Below are positions 21,233-64,000 of a DNA stretch of 64,000 nucleotides, piece after piece. Position numbers and translations under genes: made by a program. The DNA is from Rhineura floridana (lineage: Eukaryota; Chordata; Lepidosauria; Squamata; Rhineuridae). The notes below the pieces were generated by a model. It ran no database searches. It saw only the letters and a list, made by a program, of their open reading frames with translations, and was not told the origin of the DNA. Location: assembly GCF_030035675.1 (NCBI RefSeq), contig NC_084480.1, positions 16,077,263 to 16,141,262 on the forward strand. The letters are read 5' to 3'. The stretch's first letter is position 1. The number at the start of each line of letters is the position of its first letter.

Positions 21233-21680
21233 CCAGGGGTGGGGAACCTTTTCAGCCTGGCAGGCCAGATTGCTATCTGTGCCAGCCCCCATGCGCCAGC
21301 TTTGACAGGTGGGTGGGACAACCCACCAATCAATCACCCGACACCATTGTGATGTCAGATGATTGACAACTCAGTTTATCCCACCCACCTGTCAGAGTCC
21401 CTTTCCAAGCGCCTGAAAGCCTGGTTGTCAGGCCGTAGGGAACCACCACGCACAAGGGCTAGCAACGCTTCCTCCAGGAGTCAGCCAGTCCAGCAGGCAT
21501 GAACTCTCCGACATCGGCTGCGTGATCCCCACGGGGAACTTGGTCACGCAGCTGATCCACCCATGTCTCTACCTGCCCCACACCTAACAACATATATGAC
21601 ATCCAGTGTGGAGCAGATAGATGTAGTTTGGAGAAAATGGCTGTATTTGGCCTGTAGGCCAGAGGTACTTGGCAAAGATA
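21233..21680. mobile_element. hAT-type MITE
   Basis: Starts caggggtggggaaccttttc, almost touching the Sauria SINE end, and contains gacaggtgggtgggacaacc with its inverse gtttatcccacccacctgtc, a large internal hairpin. It ends near cctgtaggccagaggtactt. Confidence 0.65.
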
Positions 21681-21974
21681 AGCTTTGCAAGGCTGAAGAT
21701 GTGCCCTAGATCAGTGGTTCCCAACCTTTTTGAGTATGGAACCCCTTTATAACCTCAAAAAAAATTGTGAGCCCCCCCCCGCTAATTGTGAATTTAGCTT
21801 CTGCTAACAAAAAATGGTGCATGACAAAATCACATCTCCAAATATCCCTTTCCATAAAAAGCTTCCTGCAGACAGGGAGGTGTTGCTTCCTTTTTTTAAT
21901 GCAAAGATCCAATCAAATTGGTATTCCCGCCCCCCGTCTGAAGATGTACAGTTCTGTCTCCCAACACCAGTGGG

Positions 21975-22215
21975 TTTCAGTGTTGGACAAAGATCCAGGT
22001 TAAAATCCCCACCCAGCCATGAAGCCCACTGGATGACCTTGGACCCGACACAGTCTCTCAGCCTGACCTATCTCACAGGATTGGTGAAAGGATAAAATGG
22101 AAAGGGGGAGAAAACCATGTGCACCATCTTGAGCAACTCAAGGTTGGATATAAAAGCAAGGAAAGGAAATGCGAGGAAAGGTCGGATGTAAATGCAATAA
22201 TTAGATAAATAAATA
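21975..22215 (+). repeat. tRNA-headed SINE with L2-like tail
   Basis: The body cagccatgaagcccactgga, cctatctcacaggattggtg and tggaaagggggagaaaacca is followed by a gtaaatgcaataattagata tail. The head is poorly kept. Confidence 0.6.
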
Positions 22216-22261
22216 CATTTCAGCTGCAGTATGTGGACCTCAGCCAACCTGCTGAGCTTTT

Positions 22262-22325
22262 CCAAAATAATAACAACAACAACAATAACAATAATAATAA
22301 TAATAAAGAAGAAGACGAAGAAGTA
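22262..22325. repeat. (AAC)/(AAT)/(GAA) compound microsatellite
   Basis: A run of aataacaacaacaac, then aataat, then gaagaagacgaagaag, directly after the SINE. Confidence 0.85.
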
Positions 22326-23794
22326 GCAATATGATAGTAGTGGGGATGCTAGATTGTGAAGACAAAAGGTTGGATAGATTGAGGAGGGGGGTTAGTGCTT
22401 TTAGGCCTTGGGATGATCGTCAGAACTGATGACTTGGTTAGTTGGGGAATGAGAGTGGAGTGGAAGACAGATCAGCACACACAAACAGGTGTGCATGCGT
22501 TTGGGCATGTAGGAGGGAGGAAGCCCTCAACTGCTAGAGCATCTTGGAGAGATTAGAGGGCCGGAGTGTAGGTGGAAGAAAGGGAGGATGCTGATTTGGA
22601 TTGTCTGGGCCAAAGGCAAGATCTGGGCGGCTTCACAAATAAGAATAATTTTTAAAAGGAAATGGCAATGAATCAGGAGCCAAGAAAGGCAGGCGGGCTG
22701 GCTGCCAGGAAGGAAGGAGGAAAGCAGCCTTTCCTTGCAGCCTTGCTTCTTTTGTTTCACAAAAACCCCTCTCCTTTCGTTAGGAGTAAGGGCGTCATCA
22801 GCAGTGGCAGTGCAAGGAGACAGGAGTCAGTGATAGTAATTCCCTCTTTTTCCTGGTAGCTCCACCCTCAGCCTTCTTTGGTGTCTGCCACGTGTTTTAT
22901 AGGCAGATGCCTGTCTTTGGCATGCCTGAAAGATGCTCTGGTGCGTCAGCAAAAGTCCTCCCCTTTTGTTAGGAGCAAGGGGGAGGTGTCATCTGCAGTG
23001 GCAGTGGGGAGCAGACAGTGTCCAGGGAGTGAAGACTTTTTAAAAAAAATTAATAATTCATTTCTTTACTCTTTGCGGCTCCCTCTAGATTACTTTGTGG
23101 CCTCCCTGGGGGTCCCAGCCCCCAAGTTGGGAACCACTCCCCTTAATAGTAAAGTTCCAGTATGGAAGAAGCTGCAGAGCTGCATGCAGAAAACAAAGTT
23201 CTGAAGGAAGGCTGGAGCCACACACTTACTTGGGAGTAAGCTCTATTGAGCACAGTTAAGTCTTCTATAAAAAAAGGCATGTGATCATGAATACACAGGT
23301 CTTCCTATTCCCTGGTGAAACTGTTGCTCTTGTCATTGTATTTATAACCCACCCTTCACCAGAAGGCCCTGGGGCAGATCACAACAATATAAAATACAAT
23401 ATTTACAAAAGTTTAGAACAAATTCCATGCAAACTAGAGAGGGTCCTAAAATATATACCTCTCAAGTGTCAAAGGCCAGGGTGAAGAGAAGACTGTATCC
23501 ATCACTGAAAGATATTCATGATCCATGGTAAGTGCTGAGCTTTTGAGGATCAGAAATAAATGTCACGTTCTATGGCCTGTGTTTTGCAGAGGGATTAGGC
23601 ACACACAAGAAATTTAGGTTTGCACAATTAAACTGGATTATAAAGCATTCTGTCACCCTGGGGCCCCTCCAGGTGTCATTTTTGTTGTGCACTTACGATG
23701 ATTTGTGCTCATGGTGGCATCAGACCGGTGTTACAAAATCCCGGTTTCAATACCATTTGCATGCGCAAACGTTTTGGGCTGGACATATTGCTTA

Positions 23795-24331
23795 CAGGGC
23801 TAGCGCCCAAAGGTAGCCAGGTCAGGCCCTGGCTGAGAGCCCCTGAAGGGCCCCTCCTTAGGGTGGGAGGATAGCGCTCCTATTCCACGATCTGTGGTAG
23901 TGTCGATGTCCAACCCTGCCACAGTTTGCAGAGAGGGAGCTCCCAGGCATCCCCCCATACAGACTGTATGGGCTTCAATAAGTCCGCATGCACACCCCAC
24001 CGACCTCCCAGTGTTGTGAATGCTGTGCTCACATGCCTGCCATCAACCAAGATGTTGACAGAGACTTCCCTAAGGGGCTGCCACCCCTGCCACCATCTTA
24101 GTTGATGGCAGACATGTGCACACATAGCATGCATGTGTGCCATCAACCAAGATGGTGGCAGGGATGTCAGCCCCATAGGGAAGCCCCCACCGCCATCTTG
24201 GTTGATGGTAGGCTTGCGTGCACAGCGTTCACATGAGGCGGCAGGAAAGGTAGGCAGGGCATGCGGGCAGGCGCTGCAGGTCTGGGGCAGGCTGGTGCCC
24301 AAGGGCCCAGTCATACCTGGTGCTGGCCCTG
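23795..24331. mobile_element. YY1-motif hAT MITE, copy 1
   Basis: Ends are cagggctagcgccc and ggtgctggccctg. Flanking octamers attgctta and actgcttc agree at 6 of 8. Inside are four inverted copies of atcaaccaagatgg (near 24043, 24090, 24140, 24190), one as cgccatcttggttgatgg. Same family as 28730, 45166 and 55529. Confidence 0.8.
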
Positions 24332-24639
24332 ACTGCTTCATTTCCAGCCAGTTCAACTTCCTGTTGCAATCCTGTAACTTTTTATATCATAAATGTTCCA
24401 ATTTATTTTTTTTGCCCCACCTTTCTTGCACTATAGTGCCCCCCCCGCCAGACAGCTATAATGCAGTAACATTGGGGAAGCATTGCAGAACAATGAATAA
24501 ATCAGAATGATGTGTGGAAGGCCCAGTATAAATCCACACTAATGCCCTGTTATTGCATCAGTGCCATGTTGCAGAATACACCTCCATCCCCTCCCCCAAC
24601 AGCAACAATACCACCACCACCAGTCTGGGGCGAACCCTA

Positions 24640-24960
24640 GAGTAACATATCTACTTTTAAAAAAATGGACTTTTTGCAATTTTGAAAGTGATGGCAAAAT
24701 GCAGTGAAAAGTGTGGGACAAACAAATGATTGACAGGAAGACATAATCACTGTGTAAGCAAATCTGGTGAATTCAGGTTGAATGCTCATTATCATATAAC
24801 CTTCCTGTAAACAAAATTGGAACAAATGTTAAAGAAAGACCATAAATAATTCAACCTCCATCTAAACCTTGTGCAAGCAAATCAGGATGAATGTTCGATA
24901 AAAGAATCTGAAAAACTGGCGGAGCCAAAGAAACATTGAGAGTCCACGAATCAACAGCCT
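24640..24960 (+). repeat. Interspersed repeat 'X', copy 1
   Basis: Reads aaaatgcagtgaaaagtgtg, gcaagcaaatcaggatgaat and a tgctcattatcatataacc block, all shared in the same order with 36985-37265, 42350-42540 and 53585-53800. No coding potential. Confidence 0.6.
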
Positions 24961-25033
24961 GGCCCCACTCTTGTGTCTTTAACAGCAGCTTAATATGCAG
25001 AAACCAGCACTTTCTCACAGAGTGCAAGCTTCA

Positions 25034-25042
25034 TCATGTGCT
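25034..25042 (+). promoter_or_regulatory. M-box-like MITF/TFE E-box
   Basis: tcatgtgct equals the last nine bases of the M-box consensus AGTCATGTGCT. It lies 440 bp upstream of the TSPAN36 ATG. Expected by chance well below once in 500 bp. Function is inferred. Confidence 0.45.
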
Positions 25043-25299
25043 AATATCTACAGACAATGTCTGCTGTTACAGGCACAGTTACAGAGAACAGCTGGACTGA
25101 CAAACGGTACTCCGGATACTGACAGCCTTTCCAGGGGAAAAGCCATGTCACGATGGACCTGCTATTAGAAACTGTTTGGTACAGCACTTTTTGCCCATGC
25201 AGCTACTTCAGAAGTTTTACGGTAGCCCTGTTAGTCACAGTACTGATGAGTATTAGTGAGGCCACAATAAGACGTTGTTTTGCACTGTACATAGCTAAG

Positions 25300-25306
25300 C
25301 ATGTGA
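25300..25306 (+). promoter_or_regulatory. CATGTGA E-box
   Basis: CATGTG with the 3' A favoured by MITF/TFE factors, 175 bp upstream of the ATG. The 5' base is C rather than T. Confidence 0.35.
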
Positions 25307-25480
25307 CTAGGGAAGGGCACAGAGTGGATCTTGTGATAATAATTGGCAACCCTCAGCCCAGAGCCCCAGAGGTGTAGGAGTCTCTGCACCAACCTGAGGT
25401 GTCCTTCCTTTAGCAGGCAATAAAAAGCTTTTTAAAACCCTTTTCCCACTTCATTTGTACAAACACACGCAGAGGACAGC

Positions 25481-58649
<33,169 letters not shown>

Positions 58650-60173
58650 CAGGAAGATGGAGAGTGACTTTTCTTCTGTTCTTCAGGATAAAATGGACTT
58701 GGGAAAAATGCTCTGAACAGAAAATATTTGCCTGCTTTTGTAAAATGCCGAATTCTTATCTCCATGAACAGAAAGGATATTGCTTTCAAAAATTTGTATT
58801 AAATGTGACATGGCTCGGCTTTACCATAAGCTTCTGGTAATTCATCCTGGGATTTTTTGATGAAGTTCAGGTGTGGGGAACCTTTGGCTCTCCAGGTGTT
58901 GCTGAACTACAACTTCCATCATCCTTAGCCATGCTTTCTGGGGCTGATGGGAGTTGTAGTTCAGCAACATCTGGAGGACCAAAGGTTCCCTACACTTGCC
59001 TTAGATTTAGAATAACACCATATGAAGACTTAAACCAGAAAAAGGTAGTGCAATGTGTACAGTTCTGATGTTTCACAGATATATATGGTCCACACACACA
59101 CACCCATTACATTTATTTGCATACATTTTTTTTTCAAACTGTTGAAGGGCTTGATGAATTTTCCTACCTGTTGAGTGATCTGCTTACAGAAAAAGTTTTC
59201 TGGGTTACGCATTTCACCAGACATCAGTATTCACTATCTGCATCTTGTGAATCTTGTCTCACTCTCTGGGTATAAGCGACTGCTGAAAAATGACTGTAGA
59301 TTTTAGGTGACCATTGCCGTTTGCTGGTGGGGTTTTGGACTGTCACACAAAATTCATCTGGGATCATCAGCAGTCAAATGTCACGAGTCGAGACATGCCG
59401 CAAGCTTCCTACTGTCATGGTATCCTTTGCATTCCCTAGAATCTAGGGTGGAGGGGTAGAACTTGTGCACTGTTGGGTGCACAATTAAACAGATAGCTGC
59501 TGCTGTTAGTTTTGATTATTTGATCATCTTATTCCTACCCCCCCTCAAGTGACCAGCAGCATAAAACATGAGAGCAATGAGGATCTCCGGACTGAGATCT
59601 GTGATTACAGCTGCTTGCCTTTTTGAAATTTGCACTCAAGCAATCCCCTATCATATATCTCAAACTGCCAGAACATTAATGAAATCTCGTCATTGGATTG
59701 GGTCTGTTGGGACGGGCAACCCAGTACACACTGCAATTCACTGGAGTTCAATATGTTTATGCTGCATTCTGCCTGTCTGGGAATTTATTGAGTGTGACTT
59801 AATTAACTTCAGAAGGGATTGAAGCATGCACATCTGCATCCTATGTTCTTAGACTGCACTGAGAAACAATTCCAAAAGAGTAAGAATTAGTAAGATTTTA
59901 ATAGCCACTTGCAAGGGTATTTCAGTGAAGATGCAACTAAGTGCCGGCTTTATTTATACTGTGCCTTGTTTTACTTATTTCTGGTGTGGTTACATCTATC
60001 TGACAGATATAATGTCCTTCATGTTTTTGTGAAGAGAGGAACAACAGGTATATCATACATACTGCAGAAAAATAAAATTACAGCTTCCTTTTCCAAACAC
60101 TTTTGCTTTAATTTCATGCAGGCTGCAAGAATATTGAGACTAAAGAGAAACAAGCTCCTTAACTTTAAATAAA
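58650..60173 (+). other. Probable TSPAN36 3' UTR; polyA signal uncertain
   Basis: Candidates are ATTAAA at 58798-58803, AATAAA at 60071-60076, and AATAAA at 60168-60173 before a T-rich run. I cannot choose between them. A palindromic MITE (58868-58998) lies inside the longer versions. No coding sequence is seen. Confidence 0.35.
58868..58998. repeat. Palindromic MITE, clean copy
   Basis: Left caggtgtggggaacctttgg, ctccaggtgttgctgaacta; right tagttcagcaacatctggag, gaccaaaggttccctacact tg. Confidence 0.88.
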
Positions 60174-60508
60174 ACTTTTTTTTAATGTTAATTACATAGT
60201 CTTTTATTTACAACAGAACCATTTTTCTTGTATTCAATATTATTTGATGTGTTTTGTTTTCCCTTAAATATTTTGTACTGAAACTTAAAAATCGATAAAA
60301 AAACATTGCTTAAAAAAGTGGGAAGAAGCAGTGCCTGATATATGTAGGTCACAGACTCTGAAGACCTCTTAATGTTTTAAAGGTTAAAATTTATGCTTTC
60401 AGTTGGGCCTAGTAGGTTGAACCTGCTCCTTCCTCTTTATATTGAGTCAGCTGAAGCGTTGCACCAACTTGAGGCTGCTGCAGCTCGGGTGAGGGAGTCC
60501 CCTTTCCA
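60174..60508. other. Nothing recognised
   Basis: A/T-rich sequence between the presumed gene end and the BovB piece; no gene or element seen. Confidence 0.45.
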
Positions 60509-60800
60509 GTAACTGGGTGTTAGAACAAATTAAACCAGAACTATCACTAGAAGCTAAAATGATGAAACTGAGGTTATCATACTTTGGACATATAATGAGA
60601 AGACATAGTTCACCAGAAAAGACAATAAAGCTGGGAAAAAGAGGAAGGCCAAAACAAGAGATGCATTGATTCCATAAAGGAAGCCACAGACCTGAACTTA
60701 CAAGATCTGAACAGGGTGGTTCACAACAGATGCTATTGGAGGTCGTTGATTCCTAGGGTTGCCATAAGTCATAATTGACTTAAAGGCATGAAACAACAAA
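60509..60800 (+). mobile_element. BovB LINE 3' end
   Basis: gggtgttagaacaaattaaa (VLEQIKPEL), ttggacatataatgagaaga (FGHIMRR), ggaagccacagacctgaact, ending gccataagtcataattgact. Confidence 0.85.
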
Positions 60801-60814
60801 AAGCTGAGGGTAGT

Positions 60815-61260
60815 AGAGTCCTCAAGTAGGGATTGTACCACCTCAGTTTTGTTGGAAGTGGGGCAAGAGCAACTCCTGTTTTGTCCTTTTGTTCGTGCTC
60901 CAGAAGGAAGATAGAGCTAGGGTCCTCCAGATGGATAGGCTTGTTTACCTTTTTACCTGTGATGCTCTGACTGACTTCCTTCTGTCGCTAGACTGTGACT
61001 CCTTTAGGGAAGCTTACCTACCCCTCCTCCTTCCGCCCTTTCCATTCCATTCTTCTCTGGCCGTGAGAGAGGAGACATCCCTTTGTCTCTCTCTCTCTGA
61101 GCATGGGGCTGACTCCTACACGTGGGAGTTATGCCTCCAACTTAGCTAGTTAGTTAGAACTAGGTATGCCATTTCTATCTACTATGTATTTCTCTAAATA
61201 AAGTAGCTTTTCTTACTTTACTAAGTCTCCAGTCTCAGTGATGCTGTTGCAGGGTAAAAG
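60815..61260 (+). other. Possible LTR fragment
   Basis: Ends with an AATAAA (about 61195) followed by about 60 bp of U5-like sequence, after a pyrimidine-rich stretch. Termini and target duplication are not clear, so the class is only a guess. A fossil if real. Confidence 0.28.
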
Positions 61261-61734
61261 TCTGCTTTCTTAGGCAAACACAAGCACACGCTGGCACACT
61301 CGCATTTCAACATCTGCTGTTACTCTCTGCTGCTGTGGTGCTGCTTTTAAACTAAATTAAGCAACACAACTACACACAATGCAACAAGTTTTCATGCGGT
61401 GACTTCTCCCCAGTCTATTATTATGTAGTGGCTATAAGCCTCTTGCTTTCTCATCCTTATACCTGGCACTCAACCCTACAACGTGGAGACCACACTGAGT
61501 TACTAGCCAACTCCCTGTCCCAGCTTGCAGTGTGTGTGTATATAGGTAGGGGAATAATAGTGGACTACACTGTAGGGTTCTCATCACAAGCCATAACTCT
61601 CTCTGCCTCAGTCATCCACGGTCCACCCCATCTTCAATATGGAAACGGTAATAATTGTAAAGCGAATTTCTTCTCTTCCTTCCAACTACAAACAAAAACG
61701 CTTATTTGCTGGGCATTCCCCCCATCCCCCCGAC
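61261..61734. other. Nothing recognised
   Basis: No frame with splice sites, no RNA gene and no repeat I can name. Confidence 0.4.
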
Positions 61735-61890
61735 TCAGCCATGAAGCTTACTAGGTAATCCTTCGGCCGGTCACCTTCTCTCCGCACCTACCTCACAGGG
61801 CTGCTGTGAGGATAAAAATTGTGGGGAAGAACCATGTACGCCTCCTTGAACTACTTGGAAGAAAATAGGTCATTAAAAATAAATAAAAAC
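61735..61890 (+). repeat. tRNA-headed SINE, body and tail
   Basis: cagccatgaagcttactagg, ctacctcacagggctgctgt, gaggataaaaattg, cttggaagaaaataggtcat, aataaataaa. Confidence 0.75.
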
Positions 61891-62261
61891 TAGGGGGGGG
61901 AAGAATTCCAGTTTTTAAAATTAAAAGGTCACATAAGAAGATCCAAGTTTGAAAGTACTTAAAATGCTTCCATTTGAGGGGAGACAAGGAATGTGGCACG
62001 ATGCTTCTACGTGATTGCAAGGATAAATTTATAGATTTTTCTTTTCTCTCCTACGAGCAACTGTCTCTGTTAGTTTCTGAAGAGAGATTAGCCAAGGCTT
62101 CAAAAATAATCGGGATATTCCATTGTGCAAACAAAAGCACCATCCAGCTAGAACCTTCTGACGTCAGTGGCTCCTCTTCCTCTTTATTCTCTTGACGCGC
62201 TACTTCGTCGCAGTTACTGTGCGAACTCTTTTCATAGAGATACATTAAAAAGGCACGCCCT

Positions 62262-62270
62262 CACTTCCGG
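62262..62270 (-). promoter_or_regulatory. ETS/GABP-type site
   Basis: CACTTCCGG, inverse of CCGGAAGTG, the strong ETS consensus. A second ttccgg is at 62345-62350. The region 62200-62350 is unique and may be a promoter, but no gene attached to it is seen. Confidence 0.4.
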
Positions 62271-62390
62271 TTTCTATCCTGACGCTAACCATAATGCCGG
62301 GCTGGAACCATAGAAAAAAAGTAGAATGACATTTAGCCTAAAGTTCCGGTAAAAATTGAAATCTTCCATTGCCCGAGTTTCTGTATGGAC

Positions 62391-62593
62391 AGAGTAACAT
62401 TGCTCTATTGGTGAGTTTAGCCAAAAAGTACGGTTGTGTGACTCTATAGCAGAAGCCTCAGGGAATGAGGAGCTTCTCTTTTTTTCAAAGCTCTATAGTC
62501 GAATAGAGACATCAATTCTATTGTATAGTTAAATCTATGGTTGGTAGGATTTTAATCTCAGTGGCACCAATAGATAGAGCAACGTCACCCTGC
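62391..62593. repeat. Inverted-repeat unit, possible MITE
   Basis: cagagtaacattgctctatt ggtg (62391-62414) pairs with the inverse of 62566-62593 (cagggtgacgttgctctatc...ttggtg). No clear target duplication. An overlapping inverted repeat joins 62518-62538 and 62624-62644 (18 of 21 bases). Confidence 0.6.
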
Positions 62594-62861
62594 GACTTTG
62601 GGGAACCCATAGACTTACAAAGTAGACTTAACCATATAATAGACTAATGATACAATTGCCTAGAAATGAAACTTCCTGGCCACTTTTTCTGGTCTGAATG
62701 CTGATACAGTGACAACTGCTCGCTAGAACTAAGGGAATTAATTCAGAGCTTTATTACAGCTGCGACTGGGCAATAACCTCTTCCTCCCCCCGCAACTCCC
62801 CTACATAAAAAGGTAGAAGCAAAAAAATGAGTTGATTCTGTTTTTGTTAACTTGTGTCTCA

Positions 62862-62940
62862 TTTTGTTTGCCTCCTTGGGCTCCTATTGGGAGGAAGGGC
62901 GGGATGTAAATTGAATTTATAATAATAAATAAATGTATGG
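62862..62940 (+). mobile_element. L2-type LINE 3' scrap
   Basis: tttgcctccttgggctccta, ttgggaggaagggcgggatg, then aataataaataaat tail. Confidence 0.75.
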
Positions 62941-63154
62941 TGTGAATGTGACCCTGGTCACTGCCCTGCAATCAGCTTAACATGAAGCTGACAGTTCAAA
63001 AACAGTCCAAGTCGAAACAGAGCTGTGTGACTCTAATATTACTAGCTCTATGAGCCAATGTGTTACTCTACCCTTATTACTTTTTTTCTCCATAATCTAT
63101 GGCGGAAGCAGTTTTTTTGCACGCTGGCACCCCCTGGCGGCGAGATTCCCTTAT

Positions 63155-63164
63155 TCTCGCGAGA
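63155..63164 (+). promoter_or_regulatory. TCTCGCGAGA promoter element
   Basis: Exact 10-bp palindrome known from TATA-less, often bidirectional housekeeping promoters. It lies 105 bp upstream of the ATG at 63270, next to GC-rich sequence (cctggcggcgag). Confidence 0.75.
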
Positions 63165-63269
63165 TGTGTGGCACGTCTAGCTGTTTGGGCGGGTGGTTTG
63201 AATTCAGAGAGCGGCTGGTGCTGCTGCAGGAAGTAAGAGAGGATTTTGTCTCTCGGGTGAGACCTGGAG

Positions 63270-63306
63270 ATGGAAGACGGAGAGAAGTCGACAGAGCTCA
63301 GCGACG
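63270..63306 (+). CDS. Possible first coding exon of an unidentified gene
   Basis: ATG GAA GAC GGA opens a short acidic N-terminus, MEDGEKSTELSD, followed by donor gtgaga after the first base of the next codon. The ATG has G at -3 and G at +4, and a housekeeping-type promoter element precedes it. I do not recognise the protein; the remaining exons would lie right of the window. Confidence 0.45.
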
Positions 63307-63409
63307 GTGAGACAGTGATGCTCTGTGACTCTCTTTTTATGAAGGGAAAAAGAGTTAATTCTCTTATTCTTCTCCATTAGGTGTAATAAAACTCAGCCAC
63401 TGTCATGGT

Positions 63410-63510
63410 GGTAAAGCAGGGAAACCTCCAGACTTTGCTGGACTAAAACTCCCATCAGCCTCAGCCAGCATGGCCAGTAGTCAGGGATGCTGGGACCTGT
63501 AGTCCAATGA
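63410..63510. repeat. Palindromic MITE, partial
   Basis: gggaaacctccagactttgc, ctaaaactcccatcagcctc, agcatggccagtagtcaggg, gggacctgtagtccaa. Confidence 0.7.
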
Positions 63511-63739
63511 CAAAAGTGAAAGGCTGATGGTCTTTCTATCTTAGCCGAAGACTTTGTCTGGGAAAGCATTTAGTACACCTTCTGTTTTAGTTTTGGTTTG
63601 CTTAGTTGTATTGTTGTTTAATAAGATCTGTTTTTATTTTAGTGTGCTACTTTGAATTGTTATTTTAAAAATAAAGTAAGACTGTAAGCTGCCTGCGCCT
63701 CTCCTTTTTGAAGCGAACAAGTGAGGTAAATCTTATAAA

Positions 63740-63830
63740 CCGGCCTTCCCCAATGTGGTGCCCTACAGATGTTTTGGGCTACGACTCCCATCAGTCCTAG
63801 GCAGCACAGCTACTGCAAAGTGAAGAGATA
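63740..63830. repeat. Palindromic MITE, left half
   Basis: ccggccttccccaatgtggt, gccctacagatgttttgggc, tacgactcccatcagtccta. Confidence 0.65.
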
Positions 63831-63944
63831 CTGTGGCCAACACTACAGCCCAGGAAAGGATAGGAGGCTCCTGGGACTGCTGCTGTTTTCTGCTCCCTCA
63901 CCAGCCAAGAACACTTGGGGACACTGAATAACTGATTAAGTGAA

Positions 63945-64000
63945 CTGTAGTCAGACCCCAGGTCCATCTAGTATTGTCTGCACTGACTGGCAATGGCTCT
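63945..64000 (-). repeat. tRNA-derived SINE, cut by window edge
   Basis: aggtccatctagtattgtct, gcactgactggcaatggctc t, antisense tail and body of the family at 740-935. Confidence 0.72.

Larger units (their letters stand above)
21712..23138. mobile_element. Large hAT-type non-autonomous element
   Basis: Termini cagtggttcccaacct and agttgggaaccact are inverted repeats 1.4 kb apart. Inside are two related blocks (cccctctcctttcgttagga near 22766 and ccccttttgttaggagcaag near 22961) and a nested SINE at 21975. I see no transposase frame. Confidence 0.6.
24961..25480 (+). promoter_or_regulatory. Upstream region of the tetraspanin gene
   Basis: Unique sequence up to the ATG at 25481. It holds TCATGTGCT (25034-25042), CATGTGA (25300-25306) and an A/T-rich aataaaaag at about 25419-25427 that might act as a weak TATA box 55 bp before the ATG. 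The true transcription start cannot be seen. Confidence 0.45.

Noticed and set aside
25153-25377. 74-codon open frame just upstream of TSPAN36
   Set aside because: No recognisable domain, no splice support, and it lies in the presumed promoter; length is within chance.
62051-62245. Minus-strand 64-codon frame near the ETS site as a first exon
   Set aside because: No recognised protein and no convincing donor; kept only as a possible promoter region.

Overview
The window looks like a piece of a lizard (squamate reptile) genome. Genes are split by spliced introns and most of the rest is repeats. The repeat mix is the one known from squamates: BovB LINEs together with SINEs of the Sauria type whose tails copy the BovB 3' end, CR1 and L2-type LINEs, a Tc1 transposon and many hAT-type MITEs. 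The species cannot be named from the sequence alone.

Two host genes are readable and stand head to head about 7.6 kb apart. On the minus strand, 365-17890, lie the first four coding exons of CFAP53 (CCDC11), a coiled-coil protein of motile cilia and left-right patterning; the rest of the gene is beyond the left edge. Its CpG-rich promoter (about 17800-18070) carries a near-perfect RFX X-box 36 bp upstream of the start codon. On the plus strand, 25481-58649, lies a complete seven-exon tetraspanin of 250 residues that I assign to TSPAN36, a pigment-cell tetraspanin best known from fish. All six introns are phase 0, intron 1 is 23.2 kb, and the C-terminal tail ends in a GYxxL sorting signal. Two MITF-type E-boxes lie upstream of it. 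At the right edge (63155-63306) a perfect TCTCGCGAGA promoter element precedes what may be the first coding exon of a third, unidentified gene.

Between the exons the DNA is a stack of insertions. 11943-17581 is one Tc1 element opened by a BovB, which was opened by a CR1, which was opened by a solo LTR that holds half a MITE; an L2 fragment sits in its right arm. 45638-47966 is a SINE holding a BovB holding an L2 with a 516-codon open reverse-transcriptase frame. Four copies of one hAT-type MITE (23795, 28730, 45166, 55529) each have an 8-bp target duplication (exact in three, 6 of 8 in the first) and carry inverted YY1-type motifs. A 38-bp stretch of CFAP53 upstream sequence is fused to the 5' end of the L2 at 17132-17169.

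Long stretches (for example 1.6-3.5, 6.5-7.5, 18.1-19.3, 31.7-32.9, 34.9-36.1, 41.1-42.3, 53.8-54.6, 59-60.5 kb) show no gene or clear element. I see no functional tRNA or rRNA gene and no CRISPR array.
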